NCBI RefSeq assembly: GCF_029633825.1
Contig: NZ_CP090640.1
Span: forward strand, 2,232,001-2,296,000
Length of the DNA stretch: 64,000 nt
Direction: 5' to 3'
Source: Burkholderia contaminans
Lineage (GTDB): Bacteria; Pseudomonadota; Gammaproteobacteria; Burkholderiales; Burkholderiaceae
A model generated the notes under the pieces. That model saw nothing but the letters and a program-made list of their open reading frames with translations, was not told where the DNA came from and did no database searches. Both the position numbers and the translations under genes were made by a program. This document shows positions 9,358 through 19,526 of the stretch, piece by piece. Position 1 is the stretch's first letter, and every line of letters starts with the position of its first letter.

Positions 9358-9957
9358 GTGAGTGAAAAAGAAATCGATCAGGCTCTGGTCGAGCGCGTAC
9401 AGAAGGGCGACAAGGCAGCGTTCGAACTCCTGGTCTCCAAATACCACCGCAAGATCATTCGGCTGATCTCGCGCCTCGTGCGGGATCCCGCCGAGGTCGA
9501 GGATGTGGCCCAGGACGCGTTCATCAAGGCGTATCGTGCGCTGCCGCAATTCCGCGGCGAATCGGCGTTCTATACGTGGTTGTACCGAATTGCCGTCAAC
9601 ACGGCGAAGAACTACCTTGCGACGCAAGGCCGCCGGGCGCCGACCTCGACCGAGGCCGATGCGGAGGAAGCGGAAACTTTCTCCGACGCAGACCAACTAA
9701 GGGATATCAACACGCCTGAGTCGATGTTGATGAGCAAGCAGATTGCCGAGACGGTCAACGCTGCCATGGCTCTGCTGCCCGAAGAACTGCGCCAGGCAAT
9801 TACGCTGCGCGAGATCGAGGGCCTGAGCTACGAAGAGATCGCGGAAATGATGGGCTGTCCGATCGGGACGGTCCGGTCGCGGATCTTCCGCGCACGCGAG
9901 GCAATCGCTGCCAAATTGCGTCCGCTGCTCGATACGCCCGAAGGCAAGCGCTGGTAA
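9358..9957 (+). CDS. rpoE: ECF sigma factor RpoE (sigma-E/AlgU type)
   Basis: A 199-residue extracytoplasmic-function sigma factor. Region 2 (YHRKIIRLISRLVRDPAEVE and the DVAQDAFIKAYRAL -10 binding helix) and region 4 (LREIEGLSYEEIAEMMGCP, GTVRSRIFRARE) are both complete. A GTG start is used. It directs the envelope-stress response. The next genes encode its anti-sigma factor RseA, the RseB sensor and a DegP-type protease, so the whole control circuit is encoded together. Confidence 0.96.
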   Translation: MSEKEIDQALVERVQKGDKAAFELLVSKYHRKIIRLISRLVRDPAEVEDVAQDAFIKAYRALPQFRGESAFYTWLYRIAVNTAKNYLATQGRRAPTSTEADAEEAETFSDADQLRDINTPESMLMSKQIAETVNAAMALLPEELRQAITLREIEGLSYEEIAEMMGCPIGTVRSRIFRAREAIAAKLRPLLDTPEGKRW

Positions 9958-10043
9958 GCGCGACAGGCGGAGCGACGCGGGTCGGGGTCTAGTTACGGTT
10001 AGAGTCGTGAAGTCACGACGGGGTGTGCAAGATGGGGAGCATC

Positions 10044-10661
10044 ATGGGGTCGGTCAATACGCAGTCGCAGGCGTGCTCGCGCGGCGAGCGCCTTTCCGCG
10101 CTGGTCGACGGCGAAATGTTCGATGGCCCGGACAACGGGCAGTTTCTGGCTGAGCTCAACCGCGCGGATCGCGCTGCGTGGGCCCATTACCACCTGATCG
10201 GCGATGCGCTGCGCTCGGACGAGCTCGCGCTGTCGCCTGCGCTGAGCGTTGCGTTCACCGCGCGCATGTCGGCTGCGCTCGAAAGCGAGCCGCACCTGCT
10301 CGCGCCGGCAGCCGCACCCGTCGCGCGCAAGCTGCTGTCGCTGCGCCGGCGCGTCGTGCCCGCGTTCGCGGTCGCTGCCGCGGCGGCCACGCTGACGTGG
10401 ATCGTCGTCCCGCAAATGCAGACGGCCGGTGCCCCGGGCGCCGTCCAGGTCGCGTCGGCCGGTGCGCCGCAAGGCGGCAACCTGCAGCGCGTGACGGTTG
10501 CGCAGGCATCGGCCCAGCCGGGCCTGCAGGACGTCAACATCATCCGCGACGCCAGCCTCGACCAATATCTTGAAGCGCACCAGCAATTCGCGCAGCAGCC
10601 CGTCGTCACGGGTTCGATGCCGCTGATCCGCGCTGCCGTGACCACCACGCCAGGCCAATAA
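10044..10661 (+). CDS. rseA: Anti-sigma-E factor RseA/MucA
   Basis: About 205 residues. The N-terminal RseA_N domain (RGERLSALVDGEMF...FLAELNRADRAAWAHYHLIGDALRSDEL) binds sigma-E in the cytoplasm. A single membrane span (about residues 105-123, PAFAVAAAAATLTWIVVP) leads to a short periplasmic C-terminus that RseB should bind. Earlier in-frame starts exist at 10023 and 10032; the ATG at 10044 is chosen because GGGGAG at 10034-10039 is well placed before it. It lies in the rpoE operon. Confidence 0.9.
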   Translation: MGSVNTQSQACSRGERLSALVDGEMFDGPDNGQFLAELNRADRAAWAHYHLIGDALRSDELALSPALSVAFTARMSAALESEPHLLAPAAAPVARKLLSLRRRVVPAFAVAAAAATLTWIVVPQMQTAGAPGAVQVASAGAPQGGNLQRVTVAQASAQPGLQDVNIIRDASLDQYLEAHQQFAQQPVVTGSMPLIRAAVTTTPGQ

Positions 10662-10666
10662 ACCCG

Positions 10667-11719
10667 ATGCGGACATTGCAGTTGAATCACGCCATCTCCG
10701 GATGGAAGCGGTTGCCGGCCCTCCTGCTTTGCGCAGCCGCCCTGTTGTCCGTTCAATCACTTCCTGCCAGCGCCCAGCAACCGGACGATCCCGTCGCGAC
10801 CCGCAAGGGTGCCGCCGACTGGCTCGACCGTGTCCAGCAAGCGGCGCAGCAGCAGAGCTACGAAGGCACGTTCGTCTACCAGCGCGGCGGGTATGTCCAG
10901 TCGTCGCGCATCGCGCACGTCGCGTCCCGCGACGGCGAGTTCGAGCGTATCGAGACGCTCGACGGCAAGCCGCGCAAGCTGCTGCGGCATAACGACGAGC
11001 TGTACACGTTCGTACCCGAGCGCAAGCTGTGCGTGGTCGAGCGCCGCCAGACGCGCGACTCGTTCCCCGCGCTGCTCGGCGCGAGCGGCGAGCACGTGAT
11101 GTCCGTCTACGACGCGAAGTCGCTCGGCAAGGACCGCGTGGCGGGAATCGACGCGCAGGTGGTCGAGCTCGTGCCCAAGGATGCGTACCGCTTCACGTAC
11201 AAGCTGTGGGCCGACGCGCGCACCGGGCTGCTGCTGCGCTCGCAGACGCTCGATGCGAACGATCACGTGCTCGAGCAGATCGCGTTTTCGCAACTGCAGA
11301 CGGGCGGTGCAAGCGGCGACAAGGCCGCAATCGCGGCCGGCATGCGCAACCTGAACGGCTGGACGGTCGTACGGCCGCCGGTCGCGACGGTCGACATGGA
11401 AGCGCAAGGCTGGCAGCTCGCCCCGAGCGTGGCCGGTTTCCAGAAGATTCGCGAAGTGCGCCGGCCGATGGCCGCGCGTGACGCGGGCGAGCCGCCGATC
11501 CCGGTCGATCAGGCCGTCTTCACCGACGGTCTCGCGACGATCTCGGTTTTCATCGAGCCGGCCGAAAAGAATACGCGCAAGGAAGGCGCGGGCAGCACCG
11601 GTGCAACGAACGTTCTCGTGAAGCGCCGCGGCGACTACTGGATCACCGTGCTCGGCGAAGTGCCGCCGGCTACGTTGCAACAGTTCGCGTCTGCCATAGA
11701 ATACAAGGCTTCCAAGTAA
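10667..11719 (+). CDS. rseB: Sigma-E regulatory protein RseB/MucB
   Basis: A 350-residue periplasmic protein with a signal peptide (hydrophobic core LLLCAAALLSVQSL, cleavage near SAQQ). The LolA-like N-terminal domain (DWLDRVQQAAQQQSYEGTFVY) and the MucB/RseB C-terminal domain (around DYWITVLGEVPPATLQQFA) are both present. The family protects RseA from DegS and senses misfolded or mislocalised envelope lipid and protein. It starts five bases after rseA. Confidence 0.94.
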   Translation: MRTLQLNHAISGWKRLPALLLCAAALLSVQSLPASAQQPDDPVATRKGAADWLDRVQQAAQQQSYEGTFVYQRGGYVQSSRIAHVASRDGEFERIETLDGKPRKLLRHNDELYTFVPERKLCVVERRQTRDSFPALLGASGEHVMSVYDAKSLGKDRVAGIDAQVVELVPKDAYRFTYKLWADARTGLLLRSQTLDANDHVLEQIAFSQLQTGGASGDKAAIAAGMRNLNGWTVVRPPVATVDMEAQGWQLAPSVAGFQKIREVRRPMAARDAGEPPIPVDQAVFTDGLATISVFIEPAEKNTRKEGAGSTGATNVLVKRRGDYWITVLGEVPPATLQQFASAIEYKASK

Positions 11720-11735
11720 CGCTACGGCTTCCGAC

Positions 11736-13238
11736 ATGATGAAACTCACGCTGCGCAAATGGCTCGCAGCGGCGGCGCTGTCTGCCTGCCTGCCGCTCGT
11801 GCCGCATACCGCGTTCGCGGTGACGGCTCCCGCTGCCAGCCTGCCCGACTTCGCCGACCTGGTCGAGAAGGTCGGGCCGGCCGTCGTGAACATCCGGACA
11901 ACCGCCAACGTGCCGACGAGCAGCGGCCCGCGCGGGATGCTCCCGCCGGGCTTCGACAACGGCGACATGTCGGAATTCTTCCGGCGCTTCTTCGGCATTC
12001 CGTTGCCGCAGGCGCCCGGCAACGGTAGCGGCAATGGCGGCGGCAATCCGAAGAACGCGCCGACGCCGGACAATCCGCCCGACACCGAACAGAATCGCGG
12101 CGTCGGCTCGGGCTTCATCGTGTCGGCCGACGGTTACGTGATGACCAATGCGCACGTCGTCGACGACGCGGACACCATCTACGTGACGCTGACCGACAAG
12201 CGCGAATTCAAGGCGAAGCTGATCGGCGTCGACGATCGCACGGACGTCGCGGTCGTCAAGATCCAGGCGTCGAACCTGCCGGTCGTCGCGATCGGCGATT
12301 CGAACAGGGTGCGCGTCGGCGAGTGGGTCGTCGCGATCGGTTCGCCGTTCGGCCTCGACAACACGGTCACGGCCGGCATCGTCAGCTCGAAGAGCCGCAA
12401 CACGGGCGACTACCTGCCGTTCATCCAGACCGACGTCGCCGTGAACCCGGGCAACTCGGGCGGCCCGCTGATCAACATGCAGGGCGAGGTGATCGGCATC
12501 AACTCGCAGATCTACAGCCGTACCGGCGGCTTCATGGGCATCTCGTTCGCGATTCCGATCGACGAGGCGATGCGCGTGGCCGACCAGCTGAAGGCGACGG
12601 GCAAGGTCACGCGCGGCCGGATCGCGGTCGCGATCGGCGAGGTGACGAAGGACGTGGCCGATTCGATCGGGCTGCCGAAGGCCGAGGGCGCGCTCGTCAG
12701 CAGCGTCGAGCCGGGCGGTCCGGCCGACAAGGCAGGCATCCAGCCGGGCGACATTATCCTGAAGTTCAATGGCCGTTCGGTCGACACGGCGTCGGACCTG
12801 CCGCGCATGGTCGGCGACACGAAGCCCGGCACGAAGGCGACGGTCAGCGTGTGGCGCAAGGGTCAGGCACGCGATCTGCCGATCACGATCGCTGAAACGC
12901 CGGCCGAAACGACGGCGAAGGCCGAGCAGCGCAAGAACGCGCCGCAGAAGCCGCGCCAGACCAATTCGCTCGGTCTGACGGTCAGTGACCTGACGGCCGA
13001 CCAGATGAAGACGCTGAAGCTGAAGAACGGCGTGCAGATCGACGGCGTCGACGGCCCGGCCGCCCGTGCGGGCCTGCAGCGCGGTGACATCGTGCTGCGC
13101 GTCGGCGACACCGACATCACGAACGCGAAGCAGTTCGCCGAAGTGACTGCGCAGCTCGATCCGCAGAAGGCGGTTGCGGTGCTGGTGCGGCGTGGCGACA
13201 ACACGCAGTTCGTGCCCGTGCGGCCGCGCCAGAAGTAA
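11736..13238 (+). CDS. mucD: Periplasmic serine protease MucD/DegP
   Basis: A 500-residue HtrA-family protease-chaperone with a signal peptide (about residues 1-29). The catalytic triad is His140 (TNAHVVD), Asp170 (DRTDVAVV) and Ser241 (GNSGGP). Two PDZ domains follow (about 290-375 and 410-495). A Gly/Asn/Pro-rich loop at about 93-115 corresponds to the LA loop. A second ATG follows the first immediately. Being in the rpoE operon, it is probably sigma-E controlled and degrades the misfolded proteins that trigger the response. Confidence 0.95.
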   Translation: MMKLTLRKWLAAAALSACLPLVPHTAFAVTAPAASLPDFADLVEKVGPAVVNIRTTANVPTSSGPRGMLPPGFDNGDMSEFFRRFFGIPLPQAPGNGSGNGGGNPKNAPTPDNPPDTEQNRGVGSGFIVSADGYVMTNAHVVDDADTIYVTLTDKREFKAKLIGVDDRTDVAVVKIQASNLPVVAIGDSNRVRVGEWVVAIGSPFGLDNTVTAGIVSSKSRNTGDYLPFIQTDVAVNPGNSGGPLINMQGEVIGINSQIYSRTGGFMGISFAIPIDEAMRVADQLKATGKVTRGRIAVAIGEVTKDVADSIGLPKAEGALVSSVEPGGPADKAGIQPGDIILKFNGRSVDTASDLPRMVGDTKPGTKATVSVWRKGQARDLPITIAETPAETTAKAEQRKNAPQKPRQTNSLGLTVSDLTADQMKTLKLKNGVQIDGVDGPAARAGLQRGDIVLRVGDTDITNAKQFAEVTAQLDPQKAVAVLVRRGDNTQFVPVRPRQK

Positions 13239-13245
13239 CGCGCCG

Positions 13246-13488
13246 ATGTTCACGCTCTACGGCCGCGGCTGGTGCCACCTGTGCGACGACATGCGCGACG
13301 CACTGGCGCCGGTGGCGGCCGAATTCGGTGTCGCGGTCGATTACGTCGACATCGACGCCGACGAGGCGCTCGTCGCCCGCTACGACGAGGACGTGCCCGT
13401 GCTGCTGTTGGACGGAGCGGAGGTATGCCGCCACCGGTTCGACGACGCCCGGGTGCGCGATGCGCTGACGGCCCGGCGACGAGCCTGA
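13246..13488 (+). CDS. Glutaredoxin-like small thiol protein
   Basis: An 80-residue thioredoxin-fold protein starting FTLYGRGWCHLCDDM; the CHLC motif is the CxxC redox centre. The conserved VDIDADEALVARYDEDVPVLL stretch, with cis-proline before V, matches the glutaredoxin-2-like DUF836 group. It starts 7 bases after mucD and probably shares its mRNA. The substrate is unknown. Sited between an envelope protease and lepA, it could serve thiol homeostasis, but that is inference. Confidence 0.85.
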   Translation: MFTLYGRGWCHLCDDMRDALAPVAAEFGVAVDYVDIDADEALVARYDEDVPVLLLDGAEVCRHRFDDARVRDALTARRRA

Positions 13489-13570
13489 CCTGCCTCCGGC
13501 GGGCGTCGCTTCGCATGGGGCTCGACCCGGCGGGCGCCCCCGGCGTTGGAAATACCGCCCGGCGAAGGCC

Positions 13571-13596
13571 TTTTCGGCTAAAATAAGCCGTTTTTT
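13571..13596 (+). terminator. Intrinsic terminator after the mucD operon
   Basis: A short stem CGGCT/AGCCG (13575-13579, 13586-13590) is followed by six T. It lies 64 bases before lepA and would separate the rpoE operon from the lepA operon. Confidence 0.55.
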
Positions 13597-13659
13597 CACC
13601 GACTTACAAGGCGTGCTCCGCAGTCGTCGAGCGCGCCTTTTTCGCTTGATCGGCACTGA

Positions 13660-15453
13660 ATGGATCATATTCGCAATTTCTCGATCATCGCCCACATCGA
13701 CCATGGCAAGTCGACGCTCGCGGATCGCATCATCCAGGTATGCGGCGGCCTCGCCGACCGTGAAATGGAAGCGCAGGTGCTCGACTCGATGGATATCGAG
13801 CGCGAGCGCGGCATCACGATCAAGGCGCAAACTGCCGCGCTGTCCTATCGCGCGCGCGACGGCAAGGTCTACAACCTGAACCTGATCGATACGCCGGGGC
13901 ACGTCGACTTCTCGTACGAGGTCAGCCGTTCGCTGTCCGCGTGCGAAGGTGCGCTGCTCGTGGTCGACGCGAGCCAGGGCGTCGAGGCGCAGACGGTCGC
14001 GAACTGCTATACGGCAATCGAGCTCGGCGTCGAGGTCGTGCCGGTGCTGAACAAGATCGACCTGCCGGCCGCGAACCCCGAGAACGCGATCGAGGAGATC
14101 GAGGACGTGATCGGCATCGACGCGACCGACGCGACACGCTGCAGCGCGAAGACGGGTCTCGGCGTCGAGGACGTGCTCGAAGCACTGATCGCGAAGGTGC
14201 CGCCGCCGAAGGGCGATCCGGCCGCGCCGCTGCAGGCGCTGATCATCGACTCCTGGTTCGACAACTACGTCGGCGTCGTGATGCTCGTGCGTATCGTCAA
14301 CGGCACGCTGCGTCCGAAGGACAAGATCAAGATGATGGCGACCGGCGCGCAGTATCCGGTCGAGCACGTCGGTGTATTCACGCCGAAGTCGCGCAATCTC
14401 GATTCGCTGTCGGCAGGGCAGGTCGGCTTCATCATCGCCGGCATCAAGGAATTGACGGCCGCTAAGGTCGGCGACACCGTCACGCACGCGACCAAGGCGG
14501 CCGCCGAGCCACTGCCGGGCTTCAAGGAAGTGAAGCCGCAGGTGTTCGCGGGGCTGTATCCGGTCGAGGCGAACCAGTACGACGCGCTGCGCGAATCGCT
14601 CGAGAAGCTGAAGCTGAACGACGCATCGCTGCAGTACGAGCCGGAAGTGTCGCAGGCGCTCGGGTTCGGTTTCCGCTGCGGCTTCCTCGGGTTGCTGCAC
14701 ATGGAAATCGTGCAGGAGCGGCTCGAGCGCGAGTTCGACATGGACCTCATCACGACCGCACCGACGGTCGTCTACGAGGTCGTACAGAGCGACGGCTCGA
14801 AGATCATGGTCGAGAACCCGGCGAAGATGCCGGATCCGGGCCGCATCGCCGAAGTCCGCGAGCCGATCGTCACCGTGAACCTGTACATGCCGCAGGACTA
14901 CGTGGGCTCGGTGATCACGCTGTGCGAGCAGAAGCGCGGCTCGCAGATCAACATGCAGTATCACGGCCGCCAGGTGCAGCTCACGTACGAGATCCCGATG
15001 GCCGAGATCGTGCTCGACTTCTTCGATCGCCTGAAGTCGGTGTCGCGCGGCTATGCGTCGATGGACTACGAGTTCAAGGAATACCGTTCGTCGGACGTCG
15101 TGAAGGTCGACATGCTGATCAACGGCGACAAGGTCGATGCGCTGTCGATCATCGTGCACCGTTCGCAGTCGCAATATCGCGGCCGTGAAGTCGCCGCGAA
15201 GATGCGCGAGATCATTCCGCGCCAGATGTACGACGTGGCGATCCAGGCCGCGATCGGCGCGCACATCGTCGCGCGCGAGAACATCAAGGCGCTGCGCAAG
15301 AACGTGCTCGCGAAGTGCTACGGCGGCGACATCTCGCGAAAGAAGAAGCTGCTCGAGAAGCAGAAAGAAGGTAAGAAACGCATGAAGCAGGTGGGTTCGG
15401 TCGAGATCCCGCAGGAAGCGTTCCTCGCGATCTTGCGCGTCGAAGACAAATAA
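13660..15453 (+). CDS. lepA: Elongation factor 4 (LepA)
   Basis: A 597-residue translational GTPase. G1 (AHIDHGKST), switch I ([10 protein letters not shown]), G3 (DTPGHVDF), and G4 (NKID) are intact, and the LepA-specific C-terminal domain ([40 protein letters not shown]) is complete. LepA acts on stalled or back-shifted ribosomes. It heads lepA-lepB-rnc-era-recO-pdxJ-acpS, the E. coli order. Confidence 0.98.
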   Translation: MDHIRNFSIIAHIDHGKSTLADRIIQVCGGLADREMEAQVLDSMDIERERGITIKAQTAALSYRARDGKVYNLNLIDTPGHVDFSYEVSRSLSACEGALLVVDASQGVEAQTVANCYTAIELGVEVVPVLNKIDLPAANPENAIEEIEDVIGIDATDATRCSAKTGLGVEDVLEALIAKVPPPKGDPAAPLQALIIDSWFDNYVGVVMLVRIVNGTLRPKDKIKMMATGAQYPVEHVGVFTPKSRNLDSLSAGQVGFIIAGIKELTAAKVGDTVTHATKAAAEPLPGFKEVKPQVFAGLYPVEANQYDALRESLEKLKLNDASLQYEPEVSQALGFGFRCGFLGLLHMEIVQERLEREFDMDLITTAPTVVYEVVQSDGSKIMVENPAKMPDPGRIAEVREPIVTVNLYMPQDYVGSVITLCEQKRGSQINMQYHGRQVQLTYEIPMAEIVLDFFDRLKSVSRGYASMDYEFKEYRSSDVVKVDMLINGDKVDALSIIVHRSQSQYRGREVAAKMREIIPRQMYDVAIQAAIGAHIVARENIKALRKNVLAKCYGGDISRKKKLLEKQKEGKKRMKQVGSVEIPQEAFLAILRVEDK

Positions 15454-15469
15454 CAGGACTGATCCTTTT

Positions 15470-16363
15470 ATGAATTTTGCGCTGATTCTTTTTGTGCTCG
15501 TCATCTTGACGGGCGTAGCGTGGGTGCTGGACAAACTGGTGTTCCTGCCGCGGCGTCGCAAGGCGGCCGACTCGGCGATCGAGGAGTTCGATCGTCAGCA
15601 GTCGCGCATCGACAAGCGCTTCGCGGATGAAAACGCGGCGCAGACGCGTTCGAAGCTGCGCGACGAGAAGCTGCGCCAGCCGTGGTGGCTCGAGTACACG
15701 GCGAGCTTCTTCCCGGTGATCCTGGCGGTGTTCGTCGTGCGTTCGTTCGTCGTCGAGCCGTTCAAGATTCCGTCGGGCTCGATGGTGCCGACGCTGCTCG
15801 TCGGCGATTTCATCCTCGTCAACAAGTTCGAGTACGGTCTGCGCCTGCCGGTCACGAACACGAAGATTACGCAGGGCAGCCCGCTGTCGCGCGGCGACGT
15901 CGTCGTGTTCCGCTATCCGAAGGACGAGTCGGTCGACTACATCAAGCGCGTGATCGGCCTGCCGGGCGATACCGTCGCGTACCAGGACAAGCAGCTCACG
16001 ATCAACGGCCAGCCGGTGCCCGAAACGCCGCTGCCCGATTTCTTCGACGACGAGCGCCAGAATTACGCGAAGCAGTTCGAGGAAACGATCGGCAACAAGA
16101 AGAACGCGATCCTCAACAACCCGGCCGTGCCGCCGTTCGTGATGGGCGCATACGACTACCCGTATCGCGACAACTGCACGTACAACAGCCGCGGCGTGAT
16201 CTGCAAGGTGCCGCCCGGTCACTACTTCATGATGGGCGACAACCGCGACAACAGCGCGGACAGCCGCTACTGGGGTTTCGTGCCGGACCAGAACATCGTC
16301 GGCCGCGCGTTCTTCATCTGGATGAACTTCAGCGACCTGAAGCGCATCGGTTCCTTCAACTGA
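15470..16363 (+). CDS. lepB: Signal peptidase I
   Basis: A 297-residue type I signal peptidase. An N-terminal membrane span (about residues 2-22) and a second one (about 77-95) precede the catalytic Ser in PSGSMVPTL and the Lys of DYIKRVIGLPGD. The C-terminal GDNRDNSADSRYWGFV box is intact. It removes Sec signal peptides at the periplasmic face, including probably those of RseB and MucD encoded upstream. It follows lepA by 16 bases. Confidence 0.97.
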   Translation: MNFALILFVLVILTGVAWVLDKLVFLPRRRKAADSAIEEFDRQQSRIDKRFADENAAQTRSKLRDEKLRQPWWLEYTASFFPVILAVFVVRSFVVEPFKIPSGSMVPTLLVGDFILVNKFEYGLRLPVTNTKITQGSPLSRGDVVVFRYPKDESVDYIKRVIGLPGDTVAYQDKQLTINGQPVPETPLPDFFDDERQNYAKQFEETIGNKKNAILNNPAVPPFVMGAYDYPYRDNCTYNSRGVICKVPPGHYFMMGDNRDNSADSRYWGFVPDQNIVGRAFFIWMNFSDLKRIGSFN

Positions 16364-16380
16364 TCGCATTCGACTCACTC

Positions 16381-16415
16381 GCACTACGCAACGCACGGGC
16401 CGCGTCGCGTAGTGC
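16381..16415 (+). promoter_or_regulatory. Stem-loop in the lepB-rnc gap
   Basis: GCACTACGC and GCGTAGTGC form a perfect 9-base stem around a 17-base loop. No T run follows, so it is not a classic terminator. In E. coli a leader stem-loop ahead of rnc is cut by RNase III for autoregulation; this structure is well placed for that role, though there is no direct evidence. Confidence 0.45.
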
Positions 16416-16516
16416 CGAACTACTTTAAGAACCGGCGGTAACACCGCTTCGTCACGCCTTTTGCGTCCGGCCGTGCCGTTTCGGCTCGACCGGGCGCCCG
16501 CGTTATACTCCTGCAC

Positions 16517-17743
16517 ATGCCCTCATCCCAGTTGGAAAGCCGGCTGCGCTACGAATTTCGCAATGCGGAATTGCTGCGCCAGGCTTTGACCCATCGCAGT
16601 CACAGTGCCACGCACAACGAACGGCTCGAGTTTCTCGGCGATTCCGTTCTGAATTGCGCGGTGGCCGCCCTTTTGTTCCAGCGTTTCGGCAAGCTGGACG
16701 AAGGCGATCTGTCGCGCGTACGCGCCAACCTCGTCAAACAGCAGTCGCTGTACGAAATCGCTCAGGCCCTGAATATTTCGGACGGGTTGCGGCTGGGCGA
16801 AGGCGAGCTGCGCAGCGGCGGGTTCCGCCGCCCGTCGATCCTCGCGGACGCGTTCGAAGCCATCATCGGGGCCGTGTTCCTCGATGGCGGCTTCGAAGCC
16901 GCCCAAGGGGTCATCAAGCGCCTCTATATCCCGATTCTCGATCACATCGATCCGCGCACGCTCGGCAAGGACGCGAAGACGCTGCTGCAGGAATACCTGC
17001 AGGGGCACAAGATCGCGCTGCCGACCTACACGGTGGTCGCGACGCATGGTGCGGCGCACAACCAGCAATTCGAAGTCGAATGCACGGTGCCGAAGCTCGA
17101 CGTGAAGGTGTCGGGCTCCGGTGCGAGCCGGCGCGCAGCCGAGCAGGCTGCCGCGAAGAAGGCGCTCGATGAAGTGATGGCGGCCGCGCCGATGTTGGCC
17201 GCAAAGCCGAAGCGCTCGAAAAACGCGCGCGGGTCGAAACACGTCGAACCCGAAATCGTGCCGGGCGTGAAGGGCGTGCAGGAAGCGCTCGACCTGCGCT
17301 CGCCGGAGCGGAAGGAACGCGCGGCGGCGCGCGAGGCGAGGGCGGCCGGTGCGGCGCCCGCGGCCACCGCTGCGACCGGTGCCGAGCCGGCAGCGGCGCC
17401 GATGGCCGCGATTCGCGCGGCGCATGTCGACGCGGCGGCGGAAAAGGGCGAACGGGCGGCGAAGCCGGCGGCGGACAAGGCTGTCGACAAGCCGGCCGAG
17501 CGAGCCGACAAGGCCGCGGAGAAGCCCGTGGAAGCCGTGCCCGCTGCACGCGCAGCCGACAAGCCGGCTGGCCAGGCCGCCGATCCGGCATCGTCGTCCG
17601 CCGACAAGTCTTCCGCCGGTACCGACTCCGCTTCGCGTGCGGCTGCGCGCACACGCGACACCGCGGCACCGGATTCCGAGACGCCGCCGGGCGGCGCGAG
17701 CCTCGCCGCCGCTCAGGCGCGCGTGGCCGATGCCGACCACTGA
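16517..17743 (+). CDS. rnc: Ribonuclease III with long C-terminal extension
   Basis: A 408-residue RNase III, against about 226 in E. coli. The nuclease domain has the signature [12 protein letters not shown] (catalytic Glu/Asp) and [12 protein letters not shown]; the double-stranded RNA-binding domain ([12 protein letters not shown] to [14 protein letters not shown], about 155-225) is complete. Residues about 230-408 are an Ala/Lys/Pro-rich, low-complexity tail with repeated AADKP-like units. TATACT at 16504-16509 could be a -10 box very near the ATG. It processes rRNA and double-stranded RNA. Confidence 0.95.
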   Translation: MPSSQLESRLRYEFRNAELLRQALTHRSHSATHNERLEFLGDSVLNCAVAALLFQRFGKLDEGDLSRVRANLVKQQSLYEIAQALNISDGLRLGEGELRSGGFRRPSILADAFEAIIGAVFLDGGFEAAQGVIKRLYIPILDHIDPRTLGKDAKTLLQEYLQGHKIALPTYTVVATHGAAHNQQFEVECTVPKLDVKVSGSGASRRAAEQAAAKKALDEVMAAAPMLAAKPKRSKNARGSKHVEPEIVPGVKGVQEALDLRSPERKERAAAREARAAGAAPAATAATGAEPAAAPMAAIRAAHVDAAAEKGERAAKPAADKAVDKPAERADKAAEKPVEAVPAARAADKPAGQAADPASSSADKSSAGTDSASRAAARTRDTAAPDSETPPGGASLAAAQARVADADH

Positions 17744-17803
17744 ATTGCCCATCGATCGTGCCGCGCGCCGCGCGGCCGTTTCCGAACCTGTCTCCCAAAC
17801 GAT

Positions 17804-18703
17804 ATGAACACTCCCGCTCCTACCGGTTTCCGTTGCGGCATGATCGCGATCGTGGGCCGCCCGAACGTCGGCAAGTCGACGTTGATGAACGCACTCGTCG
17901 GCCAGAAGATCAGCATCACGTCGCGCAAGGCGCAGACGACCCGCCACCGCATCACCGGCATCAATACGTTCGACGACGCGCAATTCGTGTTCGTCGACAC
18001 GCCGGGCTTCCAGACCCGCCACAGCACCGCGCTGAACCGTTCGCTGAATCGCGCGGTCACGTCGACGCTCACGTCGGTCGACGTGATCCTGTTCGTGATC
18101 GAGGCCGGCCGCTTCGGGCCGGACGACCAGAAGGTGCTCGACCTGATCCCGCCCGGCATGCCGACGCTGCTGATCGCGAACAAGATCGACCGCGTGAACG
18201 ACAAGGCCACGCTGTTCCCGTTCATGCAGAAGGTGAGCGAGCTGCGCGAATTCACCGAGCTCGTGCCGTTGTCGGCTCAGAAGCCGGAAGACATCAAGCG
18301 CCTGCTGGACACGATCAAGCCGTACCTGCCGGAAGGCGAGCCGATCTACGGCGAGGACGAGCTGACCGACCGCAGCTCGCGTTTCCTCGCCGCCGAAATC
18401 CTGCGCGAGAAGGTGTTCCGCTGGACCGGCGACGAATTGCCGTACACGAGCACCGTGCTGATCGACAAGTTCGAGGAGGAAGGGCGCCTGAAGCGTATCT
18501 TCGCGACGATCCTCGTCGAGCGCGATTCGCACAAGGCAATGGTGATCGGCAAGAAGGGCGAGAAGCTCAAGCAGATCAGCACCGAGGCGCGGATGGACAT
18601 GGAGAAGCTGTTCGACGGCCCCGTGTACCTCGAGACCTTCGTGAAGGTGAAGAGCGGCTGGGCCGACAACGAGGCGGGGCTGCGCGCCTATGGGTACGAA
18701 TGA
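17804..18703 (+). CDS. era: GTPase Era
   Basis: A 299-residue GTPase that binds 16S rRNA 3' end during 30S assembly. G1 is [10 protein letters not shown]3 is DTPGF, G4 is NKID, and the KH domain ([16 protein letters not shown]) sits in the C-terminal third. Its last codons overlap the recO start by 14 bases. It follows rnc, its usual partner in ribosome maturation. Confidence 0.97.
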   Translation: MNTPAPTGFRCGMIAIVGRPNVGKSTLMNALVGQKISITSRKAQTTRHRITGINTFDDAQFVFVDTPGFQTRHSTALNRSLNRAVTSTLTSVDVILFVIEAGRFGPDDQKVLDLIPPGMPTLLIANKIDRVNDKATLFPFMQKVSELREFTELVPLSAQKPEDIKRLLDTIKPYLPEGEPIYGEDELTDRSSRFLAAEILREKVFRWTGDELPYTSTVLIDKFEEEGRLKRIFATILVERDSHKAMVIGKKGEKLKQISTEARMDMEKLFDGPVYLETFVKVKSGWADNEAGLRAYGYE

Positions 18704-19526
18704 CGCGCTGACGTCGACCGAAGACGCGGTGACGGCCGGCGCGAACGACGCGCCGCTGCCGGCACCGCCTGAACCGCCGCGCAAGGCGCGGCGCGCGACG
18801 TCACGCACGTCCGATTTCCGTGTCGCCGAGCAGCCGGCGTACGTGCTGCACAGTTATCCCTATCGGGAAACGAGCCTGATCATCGACGTGCTGACGCGCG
18901 ATCATGGCCGGCTCGCGCTCGTCGCGAAGGGCGCGAAACGCCCGCACTCCGCGTTGCGCGGCGTACTGCAGACCTTTCAGCCGCTGCTGCTGTCCTGGTC
19001 GGGCAAATCCGAGGTGCGCACGCTGACGGGTGCCGAATGGGTAGGAGGGATGCTGCCGCTCGGCGGAGACGGGCTCTTGTGCGGTTTCTACGCGAACGAA
19101 CTGCTCGTGAAGTTCTGCGCCCGCGAAGATCCGCAGCCGCCGCTCTTCAATCATTACGTGCTGACCCTCACGCGCCTTGCGCACGGCGAACCCGCGGTGC
19201 AGGTGCTGCGCTCGTTCGAGCGCGTGCTGCTGCGCGAGACGGGCTACGCAATGGCGCTGAACCGGACGGTCGCGCGCCGCGCGGTCGAGCCTGACCGTCG
19301 CTACGTGTTCGATCCCGAGCGTGGCGTGCGCAATGCGGACGACGAAGTCCCGTCGCACTGGCCGGTCATTTCCGGACAGACGTTGCTCGACATGGAGCAG
19401 GACGATTACCATCGAGCCCAGACGGTTGCGCAAAGCAAGACGCTGATGCGCTTCCTGCTGAACACCTATCTCGGCGGTACGCCGCTTGCCACGCGTCAGA
19501 TCCTGATCGACCTGCAAAACCTATGA
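18690..19526 (+). CDS. recO: DNA repair protein RecO
   Basis: A 278-residue RecO, which with RecF and RecR loads RecA at single-strand gaps. After a variable 45-residue N-terminus, the OB fold begins at [40 protein letters not shown]. The C-terminal helical domain includes [16 protein letters not shown]. The start overlaps era by 14 bases. The stop overlaps pdxJ by 4 bases. Confidence 0.95.
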   Translation: MGTNDALTSTEDAVTAGANDAPLPAPPEPPRKARRATSRTSDFRVAEQPAYVLHSYPYRETSLIIDVLTRDHGRLALVAKGAKRPHSALRGVLQTFQPLLLSWSGKSEVRTLTGAEWVGGMLPLGGDGLLCGFYANELLVKFCAREDPQPPLFNHYVLTLTRLAHGEPAVQVLRSFERVLLRETGYAMALNRTVARRAVEPDRRYVFDPERGVRNADDEVPSHWPVISGQTLLDMEQDDYHRAQTVAQSKTLMRFLLNTYLGGTPLATRQILIDLQNL

